64,000 bases of DNA, taken from SZUA-584 sp040768905 (GTDB taxonomy: Bacteria; Bacillota; Clostridia; Christensenellales; SZUA-584). This document shows positions 8,117-17,095 of this stretch, piece by piece. Below the pieces are notes generated by a model, which searched no databases, was not told where the DNA came from, and saw nothing but the letters and a program-made list of their open reading frames with translations. Location of the stretch: contig JAXGMA010000001.1 in the NCBI GenBank assembly GCA_040768905.1, positions 1,922,001 through 1,986,000 of the forward strand. Direction: 5' to 3'. Position 1 is the stretch's first letter. Each line of letters begins with the position of its first letter. Both the position numbers and the translations under genes were made by a program.

Positions 8117-8483
8117 TCATCTCCTTTGATTTTCAGTATAATTAATAATAATGCTTCAAAGAATCATATACTGTTTTGGGAAAAATGCGTTTGGGCAGTG
8201 TATAGCAGAGTGATAAAATAAAAAAAATATATTAAAATTAAGTTCCAAAGAGCTTTCTACCATACAACCATCCTTACATATATGATGATAGCATAGTAAG
8301 CTGTGCTTTTGCAAGTACAATTGCGTACGGATTTGTGCAGTATATTCCAATATTCATATCAAGCTCTTCCTTGTGCTTTAAAATATACATAAAACGAGAT
8401 AAGTCATTATTCTGAATACGGTTAAGAGCGGCGGTACCGTCAATAGTTTTTCGCACATTTATTTCTCACCTGGCCAGCGGGAG
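8117..8483 (-). promoter_or_regulatory. Upstream region of the ABC operon with a likely sigma-A promoter
   Basis: On the minus strand TTGCAA (8309-8314) and TATCAT (8285-8290) are 18 bases apart and preceded by TATGC. Transcription would leave a leader of about 160 bases before the lipoprotein start. No T-box, S-box or other known riboswitch core is visible. A short open frame at 8274-8456 is probably not a gene. Confidence 0.45.
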
Positions 8484-8795
8484 CTACCCGGCAAAGAGCT
8501 CAGCGTTTTTTTCGTGTTGATTCAAGTGTTTCATGCACATATAACGCCTTTCACCCCAGACAGAACCTTCAACATAGCGTAATCGAGCACAGACCAGCAT
8601 CAAGGCGGAATTGCCATCCGGAAAAGTACCTACAACCCGAGTCCGTCTCCTGATCTCCCGGTTGAGTCGCTCAATCACATTGTTACTGCGTATTTTCAGC
8701 CAGTGTTCCCGAGGAAAATGCATATATGTAAGCGTTTCAGCTATACCCTTTCCGATCTTAGCAGCAGCCTCGGTCACGTATAATGTAGTTCGCAA
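8484..8795 (-). pseudogene. IS256-family transposase, C-terminal fragment
   Basis: The frame encodes the last ~100 residues of an IS256 transposase, with AETLTYMHFPREHWLKIRSN, the NNVIERLNREIRRRTRVVG helix that carries the last catalytic Glu, and the FPDGNSALMLVCARLRYVEG tail. The first three quarters of the enzyme are missing. It is cut off at its 5' side by the intact, different IS256 element that begins near 8783. Confidence 0.85.
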
Positions 8796-10306
8796 AAGTT
8801 AATAAAGGAAAGACCATCGGAGTCTCCGAAAAGATAAGTGAATCAACTCATCTCAATAAGGAGTGAAAACCGATGGTCTATGAAAATAATACCCCAACAA
8901 TTGAACAATTGCTACTGTCATTTATAGCAGAGCAAGACCCACTGCAGTCATTGCTAAAATGGCTGTGTGGCCAGCTCATGGAAGCTGAGCTGAAATCAAA
9001 GATCAAAGCAGATAAATCAGAACGGACAGATGATCGAGAAGGATACCGATCCGGATATCGAGTCAGACGCTTCGATACGCGAATGGGCACTATGTATCTC
9101 TTAGTGCCAAAGCTTCGGAAAGGTGGGTATATTCCGTTCTTTGTGTCAGAGAAATCAAGGTCAGAAGCAGCACTCATGAACGTGATTCAAGAAGCCTACA
9201 TCAACGGTGTATCGACTAGGAAAATCAGAAGGTTAGCGCATAGCTTGGGTATTGAATCCATATCTCGCGGACAGTTGTCAAGCATCACCAGAGAACTAAA
9301 CGAGCAGGTACAAGAGTTCCGAAATCGGCGGCTTGAAAAGACGTATCCAGTACTATGGGTGGATGCCTTGTATGAAAAAATTCGGTATGACAACCGAGTG
9401 ATCAATATGGCCGTCGAGGTTGTCATCGGTATCGATATCGAAGGGAAACGCGACATACTGGCGATAGAGCCGATGCAAGAGGAATCAGAAGCCACCTACA
9501 AGAGCCTGTTTGACAGCCTGAAAGCCAGAGGGCTGGAAGAGGTATGGCTGGTTGTATCAGACGCCCATAAAGGCTTGACGAAGGCGATTCGTGAATCGTT
9601 TGTCGGATGCGCATGGCAACGGTGCAAGGTGCACTTTATGCGAAATATCTTGGCTCGCATCCCCAGCAAAGATAAAGCCACTTTTGCATCAAGACTCAAG
9701 CAAATATGGCTGCAGCCGGATATTGATACTGCCAAAGTGTATGCCGACAGCTTGATGGCCGAGTACGAAAACCGATATCCCGAGGCCATACGAAGCTTAG
9801 AGGAAGGCCTTGAGGATTCGCTTCAATTCTATTCCTTCCAACGCATTGACGGCAGAAAGATTTTTTCTACGAATATGCTGGAAAGACTGAATCGGGAGAT
9901 TCGAAGACGAACCAACGTTGTAGGCGTATTCCCAAACATGGACTCTTACATCCGCTTAGTGACAAGCCACCTGATTGAATACAGCGAGGACTGGTCTGCG
10001 GGCAATGCTTATATCAACCCAGAGAAGATTGCGCTTATCCAGGAAGAACGAGAGATAGCCGCTTAATCATTTGCAGCTGTCCGCCAGCCTTGACAGGGCG
10101 TTATTCAAATGCCCGTTAAAGAAGCCAGCCGACGGCGATGGAAACTGAAAGCATTCCCCATATCCGTCAGCTAGGAAGCATAGCATTTGAATTTGCGCCC
10201 GGTCAAGGCCAAGCCGCCTACGGCGGTGACGGCTCCGGTGCCTCTGGCTCCGGAAACATGACGATATCTATCGGAGAACTGATGGAATTTGCGAACTTAT
10301 CTTGAC
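8783..10306 (+). mobile_element. Complete IS256-family element
   Basis: The element is about 1.5 kb and holds one transposase gene. Its ends contain the inverted motif AGTTCGCAAA (left 8787-8796; right on the minus strand at about 10288-10297), typical of IS256 ends. The outermost bases and target duplication are uncertain. About 210 bases of non-coding DNA follow the gene. It landed in an older IS256 fragment (left) and a decayed RHS gene (right). Confidence 0.7.
8873..10066 (+). CDS. IS256-family (mutator type) transposase, intact
   Basis: The 397-residue protein is the normal length for the family. It has the zinc-finger-like N-terminal part, the first catalytic Asp in YPVLWVDALYEKIR (residue ~163), the second in VVSDAHKGLTKA (~226), the C(2)H motif WQRCKVHFMRNI, and the catalytic Glu in NMLERLNREIRRRTNVVGVF (~340). 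The start ATG follows a good GGAGTG. It is the only full-length transposase in the window apart from IS200 TnpA and shows no visible lesions. Confidence 0.93.
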   Translation: MVYENNTPTIEQLLLSFIAEQDPLQSLLKWLCGQLMEAELKSKIKADKSERTDDREGYRSGYRVRRFDTRMGTMYLLVPKLRKGGYIPFFVSEKSRSEAALMNVIQEAYINGVSTRKIRRLAHSLGIESISRGQLSSITRELNEQVQEFRNRRLEKTYPVLWVDALYEKIRYDNRVINMAVEVVIGIDIEGKRDILAIEPMQEESEATYKSLFDSLKARGLEEVWLVVSDAHKGLTKAIRESFVGCAWQRCKVHFMRNILARIPSKDKATFASRLKQIWLQPDIDTAKVYADSLMAEYENRYPEAIRSLEEGLEDSLQFYSFQRIDGRKIFSTNMLERLNREIRRRTNVVGVFPNMDSYIRLVTSHLIEYSEDWSAGNAYINPEKIALIQEEREIAA

Positions 10307-10310
10307 ACTA

Positions 10311-10625
10311 GCGAAATTGGCTTTTTGTTGAATCAGCAAACATAACATTAAATTTATTTGCACTATTTTTAAATTTGTAATGGCCATAACTATTTTTAAC
10401 ATCTATGTCTGAAATTTCGTTTTTAATATCTTGATAATTTTCTTCTTCATCAAGATAATGAATATTCTCTGTATAACCCACCCACTAATATAAGCCATTA
10501 TCTAATTCATATACTTTTGCCTTTTCCTCTCTTAGTTCAACGACTTCTCTAACTCTCTTTACATCATTTACTTCTATTAAATTAGAATCATTTAAAGTAG
10601 TAATATCTACATCATAAAGTGCCAT
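10311..10625 (-). pseudogene. N-terminal fragment of an RHS-type protein, with an internal stop
   Basis: The minus strand from the ATG at 10623-10625 reads MALYDVDITTLNDSNLIEV, then VVELREEKAKVYELDNGLY, a TAG, WVGYTENIHYLDEEENYQDI, and ends at the IS256 element with KFKNSANKFNVMFAD. 'E.R.E..K.Y.L..G.Y......N.HY.DE.G.W..IDN' is the usual opening of large DNRLRE/RHS-repeat secreted proteins. One stop and two flanking mobile elements make it a dead fragment. It does not overlap the frame missed by gene callers because of the stop. Family assignment is from the motif pattern only. Confidence 0.55.
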
Positions 10626-10856
10626 CCATTGTCAACACAACTTTTTGCAGATGCTAAGTTATGTCCTTTCTCCGGCATCGCCGGTATTGTTTCTTGAGGT
10701 CTGAGGCACATACCCTTTGCCGAAGGGCATCCTTGAGGCGGAAGACCGCGCGTGATACACTTGGGCGGCGAGGACTGCGGCAGGGGTGGATTGTTTCCGT
10801 CGGTCCTCGGCAGCTTGCCCCCTCACGCGCGGGCGAACGGGTCAAGGACGAAGGAC

Positions 10857-11595
10857 TCATGCCACCCACGCTTCATGCTTTTTGTATCGTGACGACGGGG
10901 GCAATCCCTCTGCCGATGTATGTCGTCTTAAGTTATTGTAATGTGGCATATACGCCTTAAGCATCTGCCTTAACTCGCGCGGCGACGCGTATTCGTTGAT
11001 GCACACCCGGTCGTACTTGAGTGTGCGGAAGAACCGTTCTGTCCGGGCATTATCCAGACACTGCCCCTTGCCGTCCATGGAAATACGGACACCGGATTCC
11101 TCCAGCAGAGCAATATAATCCGGATTTGTGAAATGACCACCTTGATCGCTGTTGATGATCTCTGGTCGGCATCTGGCCGCGCTCGCTGCATACAGGTGAG
11201 CACAAAGCCCTTGTCCAGCGTTGAAGACAGTTCCCAACAACGATATACCTGCTGAACCAGTCGATGATTACAAACAGATACACAAAGCTGCGTCCTATCG
11301 GAATATAGGTGATATCCACGCCCCAAACCTGATCAGGACGCACTATTTCCATGTTCCGCAGCAGATATGGCCTCACATACTGCGCATGATACATCTTGGA
11401 CAAACTGGGCTTTGGATAGATCGCATAGATGCCCATCAGGCGCATCAGGCGCCGCACCCTTTTGCGATTGACCACCATCCCGTAAGCGTTCCGAAGATAA
11501 GAGGTGATCGTCCGGTATCCCCATGTTGGTTCGTCCGTATGGATGCGGTCAATCTTATGCATCATCAATTGATCTGTTACACTTTGGGCGGAAAG
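10857..11595 (-). pseudogene. IS3-family orfB (DDE transposase), frameshifted
   Basis: Two overlapping frames together give one IS3 integrase. The upstream part reads MMHKIDRIHTDEPTWGYRTI, VNRKRVRRLMRLMGIYAIYP and the first Asp in VWGVDITYIP with DWFSRYIV. After a frameshift near 11235 the second part continues with INSDQGGHFTNPDYIALLEE, then ISMDGKGQCLDNARTERFFR and a tail with HTSAEGLPPSSRY. The 5' end (near 11595) runs directly into a different transposase fragment, so the element is both frameshifted and truncated. Confidence 0.8.
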
Positions 11596-12062
11596 CTCCC
11601 TCCAATACTGAAGGGGAGATTTCCTGCCCAAAACCAGTAGTGGAAAGTTGTTATCCCATCTCAGATACCGCTGCAATTGCTCGTTGGCATTTTTGACCGA
11701 ATAGAACGTTCTATTCGGATAAAACCTCTCGTCGTCCATGCGGTGCACTCGCTCTACCTTGCCGTTGTGTCGCGGCGTTGCAGGGCGTATCCGCTTATGA
11801 ACAATATTTTCCTTTTGCAGATATTGTTCGAACGCTGATATACTGCCTAAACTCAATGGCGCATTTGTGAACTCTGATCCGTTATCCGTTTGAACACACT
11901 GGATTTCAAACGGGAATACTCTTTCTCACATAATGCAGAAACTTCACAGAGTTCCATTTGCTGTGTTCTTCAAAAATGACTCTGCATCGCAATCGTGTCG
12001 CTTCATCAACCGCCGTATACTGATATAGCTTTGGCATTCCCTTCCATATCCAGCGACAAGTT
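11596..12062 (-). pseudogene. IS481-family transposase fragment, frameshifted
   Basis: The minus strand encodes KGMPKLYQYTAVDEATRLR, then after a frameshift near 11915 IQCVQTDNGSEFTNA, and then FEQYLQKENIVHKRIRPATP with RHNGKVERVHRMDDERFYPN. This is the DDE core and C-terminus of IS481-type transposases, where RPYTPRHNGKVERSHRKDNE is standard. The C-terminus ends at LQYWRELSAQ and is fused in frame to the IS3 fragment at 11595. One continuous 268-residue frame (11050-11856) therefore mixes two unrelated transposases and should not be annotated as one protein. Confidence 0.7.
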
Positions 12063-12125
12063 CGCTGCGTCTGGTTGTTGGGGTTTCATATTCCTGCCGA
12101 ACAGTTGATGTGTGCATTTCTATGC

Positions 12126-12177
12126 AAAAAAAACAACAAATCCGAATCCATTGCCAACTAATTTGGGGTTCGGATTT
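12126..12177 (-). terminator. Rho-independent terminator (minus strand)
   Basis: AAATCCGAA (12138-12146) pairs perfectly with TTCGGATTT (12169-12177) around a 22-base loop. On the minus strand the hairpin is followed by GTTGTTTTTTTTGC. It is the first good terminator downstream of the transketolase genes that end at 12838, about 660 bases away. Confidence 0.65.
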
Positions 12178-12837
12178 GCTTGATTTGGCGGAGAGAGAAG
12201 CCCCCTAACTCCAGCACTTAAAACTGAACAGGTGCGAAAAGTAGTTTAGCCTAATAAGCCCAACGTTTTTATTATTACTTGTAATACACCCTATTCATTT
12301 AATGTTTGTGACATATATTATTATTAATGGAATCAAAATCAAACTGGCCTCTTGAACCCCATGCAAGACACCGTATCAAAAAGGTCAAGTGACCATAGGA
12401 GAATTGTCCGTGTTCATGCGGGTTCTGGGGCTGGGGATTATTCCCAATTAGGCAAATTGGAGTTTTGGTTGCCATTTGCATGCCAAATTTATTTTAGTGA
12501 TTATTTCCCCCCTTAAACCAAGAGCCGTTTCAATCATAGCTATAAAGCCTTCTACTGGAACATAATTTTGTGTGGAATTGCCTGAGCCCAATGCTAATGA
12601 TCCTCCAAGTGCAAAATTTTTTATACCATTCTGGCGCTTCTCGCTGCACTTATTATTCCATAAATCAAAACTTTTTGCCTTGTCTGCTGGGCTATCGTGT
12701 TATTCAGGGCCACTATTAATTCAAATCTTTTCCACCTTATTTACTAAGAAACTATATCAGTAATACCTATTATTATAACTTCTTCACAAAAAGAACTCTA
12801 TCAAATTGTCGTTTCGCATGTAATAATGACCTTTCGT
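12178..12837. other. No recognisable intact gene; unidentified coding remnant
   Basis: On the minus strand a frame of about 50 codons (12620 down to 12449) reads KNFALGGSLALGSGNSTQN, then YVPVEGFIAMIETALGLRG, and ends in TAA. It looks like real protein sequence but has no start, and I cannot name its family. The remainder is AT-rich. The short frame at 12299-12481 on the same strand is probably chance. Confidence 0.3.
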
Positions 12838-13803
12838 CTATAACTTTTTCAGCGCTTTGTCCGCAATATCTTCGGGCTTCAACCCAGCCTGATCAATCTG
12901 GAAATCATAGCACCCGACCTTTCTAAAGCGATCGGGGATTCCGCATAAAACCTGTTTGGGCGCATTTTCGAACTGAGTCTTGTACTCAGCAATCGCGCTA
13001 CCCAAACCACCTATGACAGTATGCTCTTCCACGCTTACAATCAATTTATTGCTTTCAAACACGTCATCAAGCATTTGTTTGTCAATTGGCTTTACCGTAT
13101 GCATATCGATGACCCGGGTCGATATGCCGTTGGTTTCAAGTATATTCGCTGCTTCAATCGCCGCCCCAAGCATCGAACCTGTCGAAATGATAGCTACCGT
13201 TTTGCCAGGCTTATATTCAATCGCTTTGCCGATTTCATAATTGAAATCTTCCGGATAAAGCAGGGCGAAGCCGGGAGCGCCCGTCAAACGGATGTATACC
13301 GGGCCTTTATGATTCGCAGATGCAAAGAGCGCTTTGTAGATTTGATGCGCATCACAAGGAGAAATCACAGTAAAATTCGGGATCGACCGCGCAATCGCGA
13401 TATCGTCAATCGCAAAATGTGTGTTGCCAAGCGAGCCAAAGCGCATACCCGCCTCAATTCCAACGACTTTTGCGTTTAAGTTCATGTATCCAAGCCCCAT
13501 ACGCATCTGCTCCGCACAGCGCATCGGTGCAAAAGCCGCTGCCGTAATTGCGAACGGAACAAGCCCCTCCACCGCAAGACCCGTGGTGAAACCGATCATA
13601 TTTTGTTCTGCGATACCGACATTAAAAAGGCGATCTGGATACGCCTTTTCAAAGCTAACCATTCTCGCTGTATTTGTGATGTCTGCCAACACGGCGAAAA
13701 CATTTTCGTTCTCCTCACCAAGGAATACCATCGACTCTCCTAAAGCGCTGCGATGGCCAAGCTTTGACCATTCCTGTAATATATCTAAAGAAAGCTTATC
13801 CAT
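12838..13803 (-). CDS. Transketolase, C-terminal subunit (split enzyme, first pair)
   Basis: The product has the pyrimidine-binding domain (residues ~10-170) and the C-terminal domain (~185-320) of a split transketolase. Key motifs are the catalytic Glu in FNVGIAEQNMIGFTTGLA, GSLGNTHFAIDDIAIARSIP and VEEHTVIGGLGSAI. With its partner it should move a two-carbon ketol unit from a ketose to an aldose using thiamine diphosphate. The ATG at 13803 has the better Shine-Dalgarno spacing (GGGGAG, seven bases); an ATG at 13809 overlaps the partner's stop as ATGA. It is the last gene of the iol block. Split transketolases are typical of dedicated catabolic clusters, so the acceptor or donor may be a deoxy-sugar acid rather than a pentose phosphate. 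Confidence 0.93.
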   Translation of the reverse strand: MDKLSLDILQEWSKLGHRSALGESMVFLGEENENVFAVLADITNTARMVSFEKAYPDRLFNVGIAEQNMIGFTTGLAVEGLVPFAITAAAFAPMRCAEQMRMGLGYMNLNAKVVGIEAGMRFGSLGNTHFAIDDIAIARSIPNFTVISPCDAHQIYKALFASANHKGPVYIRLTGAPGFALLYPEDFNYEIGKAIEYKPGKTVAIISTGSMLGAAIEAANILETNGISTRVIDMHTVKPIDKQMLDDVFESNKLIVSVEEHTVIGGLGSAIAEYKTQFENAPKQVLCGIPDRFRKVGCYDFQIDQAGLKPEDIADKALKKL

Positions 13804-13805
13804 CG

Positions 13806-14654
13806 TCATTCTCCCCTCTTCGCAGCTTCAAGATCTGCGACTGCCTGATTATACTCTTCTTCGGTAATCGGCGAAGCATGCCATTTCAAAATGCGTTCCA
13901 TAAAAGAGACGCCTTTGCCTTTAATTGTGTCGACCACGATCAGTTGTGGTTTGCCGTTTTTCCTCTCCTTTACGGTATTAAAAATATTGATAATCCGAGC
14001 AATGTTGTGGCCTTCATCGAGCATTGTCACGTCCCACCCGTACGCGCTCCAAATCGCAGGTATGTCAATATTCATTACCTCTTTTGTGGTTCCGGAAAGC
14101 TGAAAACCGTTTCTGTCGATGATCGCAATTAAATTATCCAGCTGATATTTCACCGCCGCGATTGCAGCTTCATATACCACGCCCTCATTGCATTCACCGT
14201 CACCAACGACGCAGAAAACGTTGTGTCCTTCTCCCTTAATCTTGGCAGCTTTAGCCATTCCGGATGCAATCGAAAACCCGTTGCCGAGGCTTCCGGAAGA
14301 TATTTCAATACCGTACTGGACATTACGGCTTGGATGTCCACAAAGGATACTATTGTTGCCTTTAAACGTAGTTATTAAGTCCTTCGAGATATATCCCGAT
14401 TCGATCAACGCAGCGTAGTATGAAAGGCATGCATGACCTTTGCTCATTACAAAACGGTCTCTCTCTTTCATCTCAGGATTTTTAGGGTCATGATTCATTA
14501 CCCTAAAATACAGCGCCGCTAGGATATCCACACAACCAAGCGCAGGACCGAAATGTGCACCCTGTTCACCTGCGTAATGCCCCATTTCTATACAGTCACG
14601 GCGCATCTTATCAGAAATAACCTCAATTTCTTTTACACTTTTCATTAAACTCAT
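13806..14654 (-). CDS. Transketolase, N-terminal subunit (split enzyme, first pair)
   Basis: The 282-residue subunit carries the diphosphate-binding domain: RDRFVMSKGHACLSYYAALI, GHPSRNVQYGIEISSGSLGN, and the thiamine-diphosphate motif GDGECNEGVVYEAAIAAVKY followed by LIAIIDRNG. It pairs with the C-terminal subunit encoded immediately downstream (ATGA overlap or a three-base gap). Together they equal one transketolase of about 600 residues. The gene follows the HMG-CoA-lyase-like gene by 24 bases in the same operon. A sulfoquinovose-degrading split transketolase is a known precedent for such pairs acting on modified sugars. The natural substrate cannot be read from the sequence. Confidence 0.93.
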   Translation of the reverse strand: MSLMKSVKEIEVISDKMRRDCIEMGHYAGEQGAHFGPALGCVDILAALYFRVMNHDPKNPEMKERDRFVMSKGHACLSYYAALIESGYISKDLITTFKGNNSILCGHPSRNVQYGIEISSGSLGNGFSIASGMAKAAKIKGEGHNVFCVVGDGECNEGVVYEAAIAAVKYQLDNLIAIIDRNGFQLSGTTKEVMNIDIPAIWSAYGWDVTMLDEGHNIARIINIFNTVKERKNGKPQLIVVDTIKGKGVSFMERILKWHASPITEEEYNQAVADLEAAKRGE

Positions 14655-14678
14655 ATTCCTCCAATCAAATACTCGTTA

Positions 14679-15563
14679 TCAATTCTCTAGCTTGTAAAGA
14701 TGTCCGCTGTACAAACCATTCGGTATCGTTTTTACTTCATACTTAGCTGCATCAATGAGTTTTTTCACATCGACACCCGTCACATAGCCCATCTCATCCA
14801 GCATAAACGCTAGATCTTCGGTTGCGAGATTGCCTGATGCACCAGGCACAAACGGGCATCCGCCTAGTCCGCCCAGAGAGGTCTGAACGACCGACACACC
14901 GCTCTCAATCGCCGCCAATGTGTTAACCATCCCCATGTTTCTTGTGTCATGTATGTGCACAATCAAGCTTAATTCGGGATATGCGTCCTGAACGGTGGCA
15001 ATGGTCTTTCGAACCTGTGCGGGGTTCGCAACTCCAGTTGTATCGCATAGGTTGATGGATTTAATCCCACAGTCAACATAGTCTTTTAGAAAAGAGACGA
15101 CTTCGTCCTTATCCTTTTTACCCTCGAAAGGACACCCAAATGTGGTCGCCAGATCCAGACAAATATTAAAATCCGGGTATTCGTCAACAATTCTTTTTAG
15201 CTCCGCAAAAGACTCTATATGCGAACGCCGAATATTGACCTGATTATGGCTCTCACTCAGCGACACAACATAAGATATGTTTCGAATACCGCTTTCCCAC
15301 GCGCTTTGTGCGCCGCGCAGGTTGGGGACAAGCGCGGATAGCATCACATCCCGGTATTTACTGATACAAGCCTTTGCTACGATATCCGCGTCTTTCATCT
15401 GCGAAATCGCTTTCGGGCTAACAAACGATGTAATTTGCATTCTTTTAACACCCGCATCGACGATTCTGTCAATGATCTCTAGCTTTTTTTCCGCCTCAAT
15501 GTAATCGCATAAGTTTTGAAAACCATCGCGCGGGCCCACTTCATATATCTGAATTTTCTTCAT
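14679..15563 (-). CDS. HMG-CoA lyase-like acyl-CoA lyase (DRE-TIM family)
   Basis: The 294-residue enzyme starts at the ATG at 15561-15563, six bases after GGGGAG; a longer frame reaches into the preceding gene and is unlikely. It has the active-site EVGPRDGFQN (Arg12, Asp13), metal ligands in HIHDTRNMG (His203, His205), and the lyase signature GGLGGCPFVPGASGN with the catalytic Cys236, followed by ATED. HMG-CoA lyases cut a 3-hydroxyacyl-CoA into acetyl-CoA and a keto acid. Nothing else in the window belongs to leucine breakdown or ketogenesis. In this operon it sits next to a CoA-transferase-like gene and split transketolase, so I infer a different 3-hydroxyacyl-CoA as substrate, for instance malyl-CoA. 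That is untested. Confidence 0.85.
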   Translation of the reverse strand: MKKIQIYEVGPRDGFQNLCDYIEAEKKLEIIDRIVDAGVKRMQITSFVSPKAISQMKDADIVAKACISKYRDVMLSALVPNLRGAQSAWESGIRNISYVVSLSESHNQVNIRRSHIESFAELKRIVDEYPDFNICLDLATTFGCPFEGKKDKDEVVSFLKDYVDCGIKSINLCDTTGVANPAQVRKTIATVQDAYPELSLIVHIHDTRNMGMVNTLAAIESGVSVVQTSLGGLGGCPFVPGASGNLATEDLAFMLDEMGYVTGVDVKKLIDAAKYEVKTIPNGLYSGHLYKLEN

Positions 15564-15589
15564 ACAAAACTCCCCCGTCTTGGCATAAG

Positions 15590-17059
15590 TTATCGCATCG
15601 ACCCTGTTTCTTTGAGCCGCCGATACCATGCAAACGCGTCTTCCGGTATCTGCGGATGATGGCCTGGATATTTTCTTTTAGCTTTTTCAAGATACGCTAG
15701 CAATTCGTCGCGATACTCGGATGCCGCACAGCTTTGAATAATTCCGTTCGCTCTTTCCGTATCATCCAAACCGCGCAGGTCACACACGCCGTTTTCGGTG
15801 ATGACCACATCGATGTCGTGCTCGCTGATATCCTGATGGGAGACCATGGGTACAATATTGGATATCGCACCTTTTTTGCTGATAGAGGGAATTATCATAA
15901 CGGATAGCCCTGCATTTTGCGCAAAGTTCGCACTGCCACCTATTCCATTCACAACCCTTGTACCACCAATATGGCTTGTATTCACGTTGCCATAGATGTC
16001 CATCTCGATTGCCGTGTTTAGCGCAAGTACACCGAGTCTTCCAATGATTTCAGCGTTGTTCATTAAATCTCCATTTCGAAGGATAAGCTTATTCTCGATT
16101 TCCGGCATGTTAATAATCTCCTCAACTCTTTTACTCATCTTCAATCCGCCTGTTATAATCACTGACGCTTTACCGGAAGCTAAAAGTTCCATCACCGGCT
16201 GTGCCACGCCGCCGCAGAAGAACTTAAGATCATGAAAACCCGACTTGCTGAACGCATCCGCTATGGCATCCGCAATATTACCAAACCCCATTTGAATTGG
16301 CGGAAGCGACCCGCCTTCTTTGATTCGGTACTCCACCATCAGAAAATCAAACAGATTCTGCGCGATCATGATTAACTGCTGCGTGCTCTGAATCGCCGGA
16401 ACTTCTTCGCATTCTGATATGTCTGTTTTGACGATATATAAGATCTTACCAGCATCAACAGGAATAAATGAACCACCGATTCGTTGTTGCAACCTCGTAA
16501 TTGGGATAGGCTGGCCTTCTTGAAAAGTATAGATATCATGTAAATCCTTAAGCTTTTTCGGCTGTGCCGAATTGATTTCAACGATAAGACTATCAGCCGC
16601 TTCGATTAGGAGGTGTGTAAAACCGGAAGATGATGTCGGAACAAGCCCGCTCTCTGTAATCGCGAGAACTTCAATCACCGCAACATCAATTTTACCCAGA
16701 CGGCCGCTCTTGATCAGGCGCGGCATTTTGCTCATCTGTTGTTCAATATACTTAACTTTGCCTTTGTTCACTTGCGACGCAAGATTGCTGTGCGCAATCA
16801 TCGGCGTTCTCGACGAGATGAAATTGATTTCACTAAGTATTTCATCGAGCCACGGCACATTTGCGCTTGTAATTAAATTTATCGAAAGCTTTTCCCTGTT
16901 TCTACTCCTTTCAACAAGTTCATGCACGATCGCTTTTGGATATCCCGCCATCGCATACCCGCTCATAGCCAGCGTCATACCGTCTCTAATATGATCGGCA
17001 GCATACTTCGCGGATACAATCCGTTTTCCTAGATTCGTTTTTTCGATTTCATTATTCAT
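15590..17059 (-). CDS. Acetyl-CoA hydrolase/transferase family protein with altered active site
   Basis: The 489-residue protein has the two-lobed fold of class I CoA-transferases of the AarC/Cat1/AbfT type: SGYAMAGYPKAIVHELVE (residues 33-50), MGFGNIADAI (257-266), and GGTRVVNGIGGSANFAQNA with MIIPS (365-391). In active members a catalytic Glu lies in a 'Y/HTE' motif about 20 residues after the MGFGN-type loop. Here that place reads KFFCGGVAQPVMELL (279-293), with no Glu. The GG resembles the citrate lyase alpha subunit, which swaps acyl groups without a Glu-CoA intermediate. The gene lies 26 bases upstream of the lyase gene, so a citrate-lyase-like transferase/lyase pair is possible. Exact activity is unknown. 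Confidence 0.75.
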   Translation of the reverse strand: MNNEIEKTNLGKRIVSAKYAADHIRDGMTLAMSGYAMAGYPKAIVHELVERSRNREKLSINLITSANVPWLDEILSEINFISSRTPMIAHSNLASQVNKGKVKYIEQQMSKMPRLIKSGRLGKIDVAVIEVLAITESGLVPTSSSGFTHLLIEAADSLIVEINSAQPKKLKDLHDIYTFQEGQPIPITRLQQRIGGSFIPVDAGKILYIVKTDISECEEVPAIQSTQQLIMIAQNLFDFLMVEYRIKEGGSLPPIQMGFGNIADAIADAFSKSGFHDLKFFCGGVAQPVMELLASGKASVIITGGLKMSKRVEEIINMPEIENKLILRNGDLMNNAEIIGRLGVLALNTAIEMDIYGNVNTSHIGGTRVVNGIGGSANFAQNAGLSVMIIPSISKKGAISNIVPMVSHQDISEHDIDVVITENGVCDLRGLDDTERANGIIQSCAASEYRDELLAYLEKAKRKYPGHHPQIPEDAFAWYRRLKETGSMR

Positions 17060-17095
17060 TTTTTTGTTTCCTCACCGACTATGCATTTCCCTCAC

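Noticed and set aside
8274..8456. 60-codon minus-strand frame between the IS256 fragment and the ABC operon
   Set aside because: No ribosome-binding site, no known motif, and it overlaps the likely promoter of the ABC operon.
12299..12481. 60-codon minus-strand frame beginning MQMATKTP
   Set aside because: No ribosome-binding site, low complexity, and out of frame with the better coding remnant at 12449-12620.
16372..16581. Small minus-strand frame inside the CoA-transferase-like gene
   Set aside because: Fully inside a well-supported gene in another frame.
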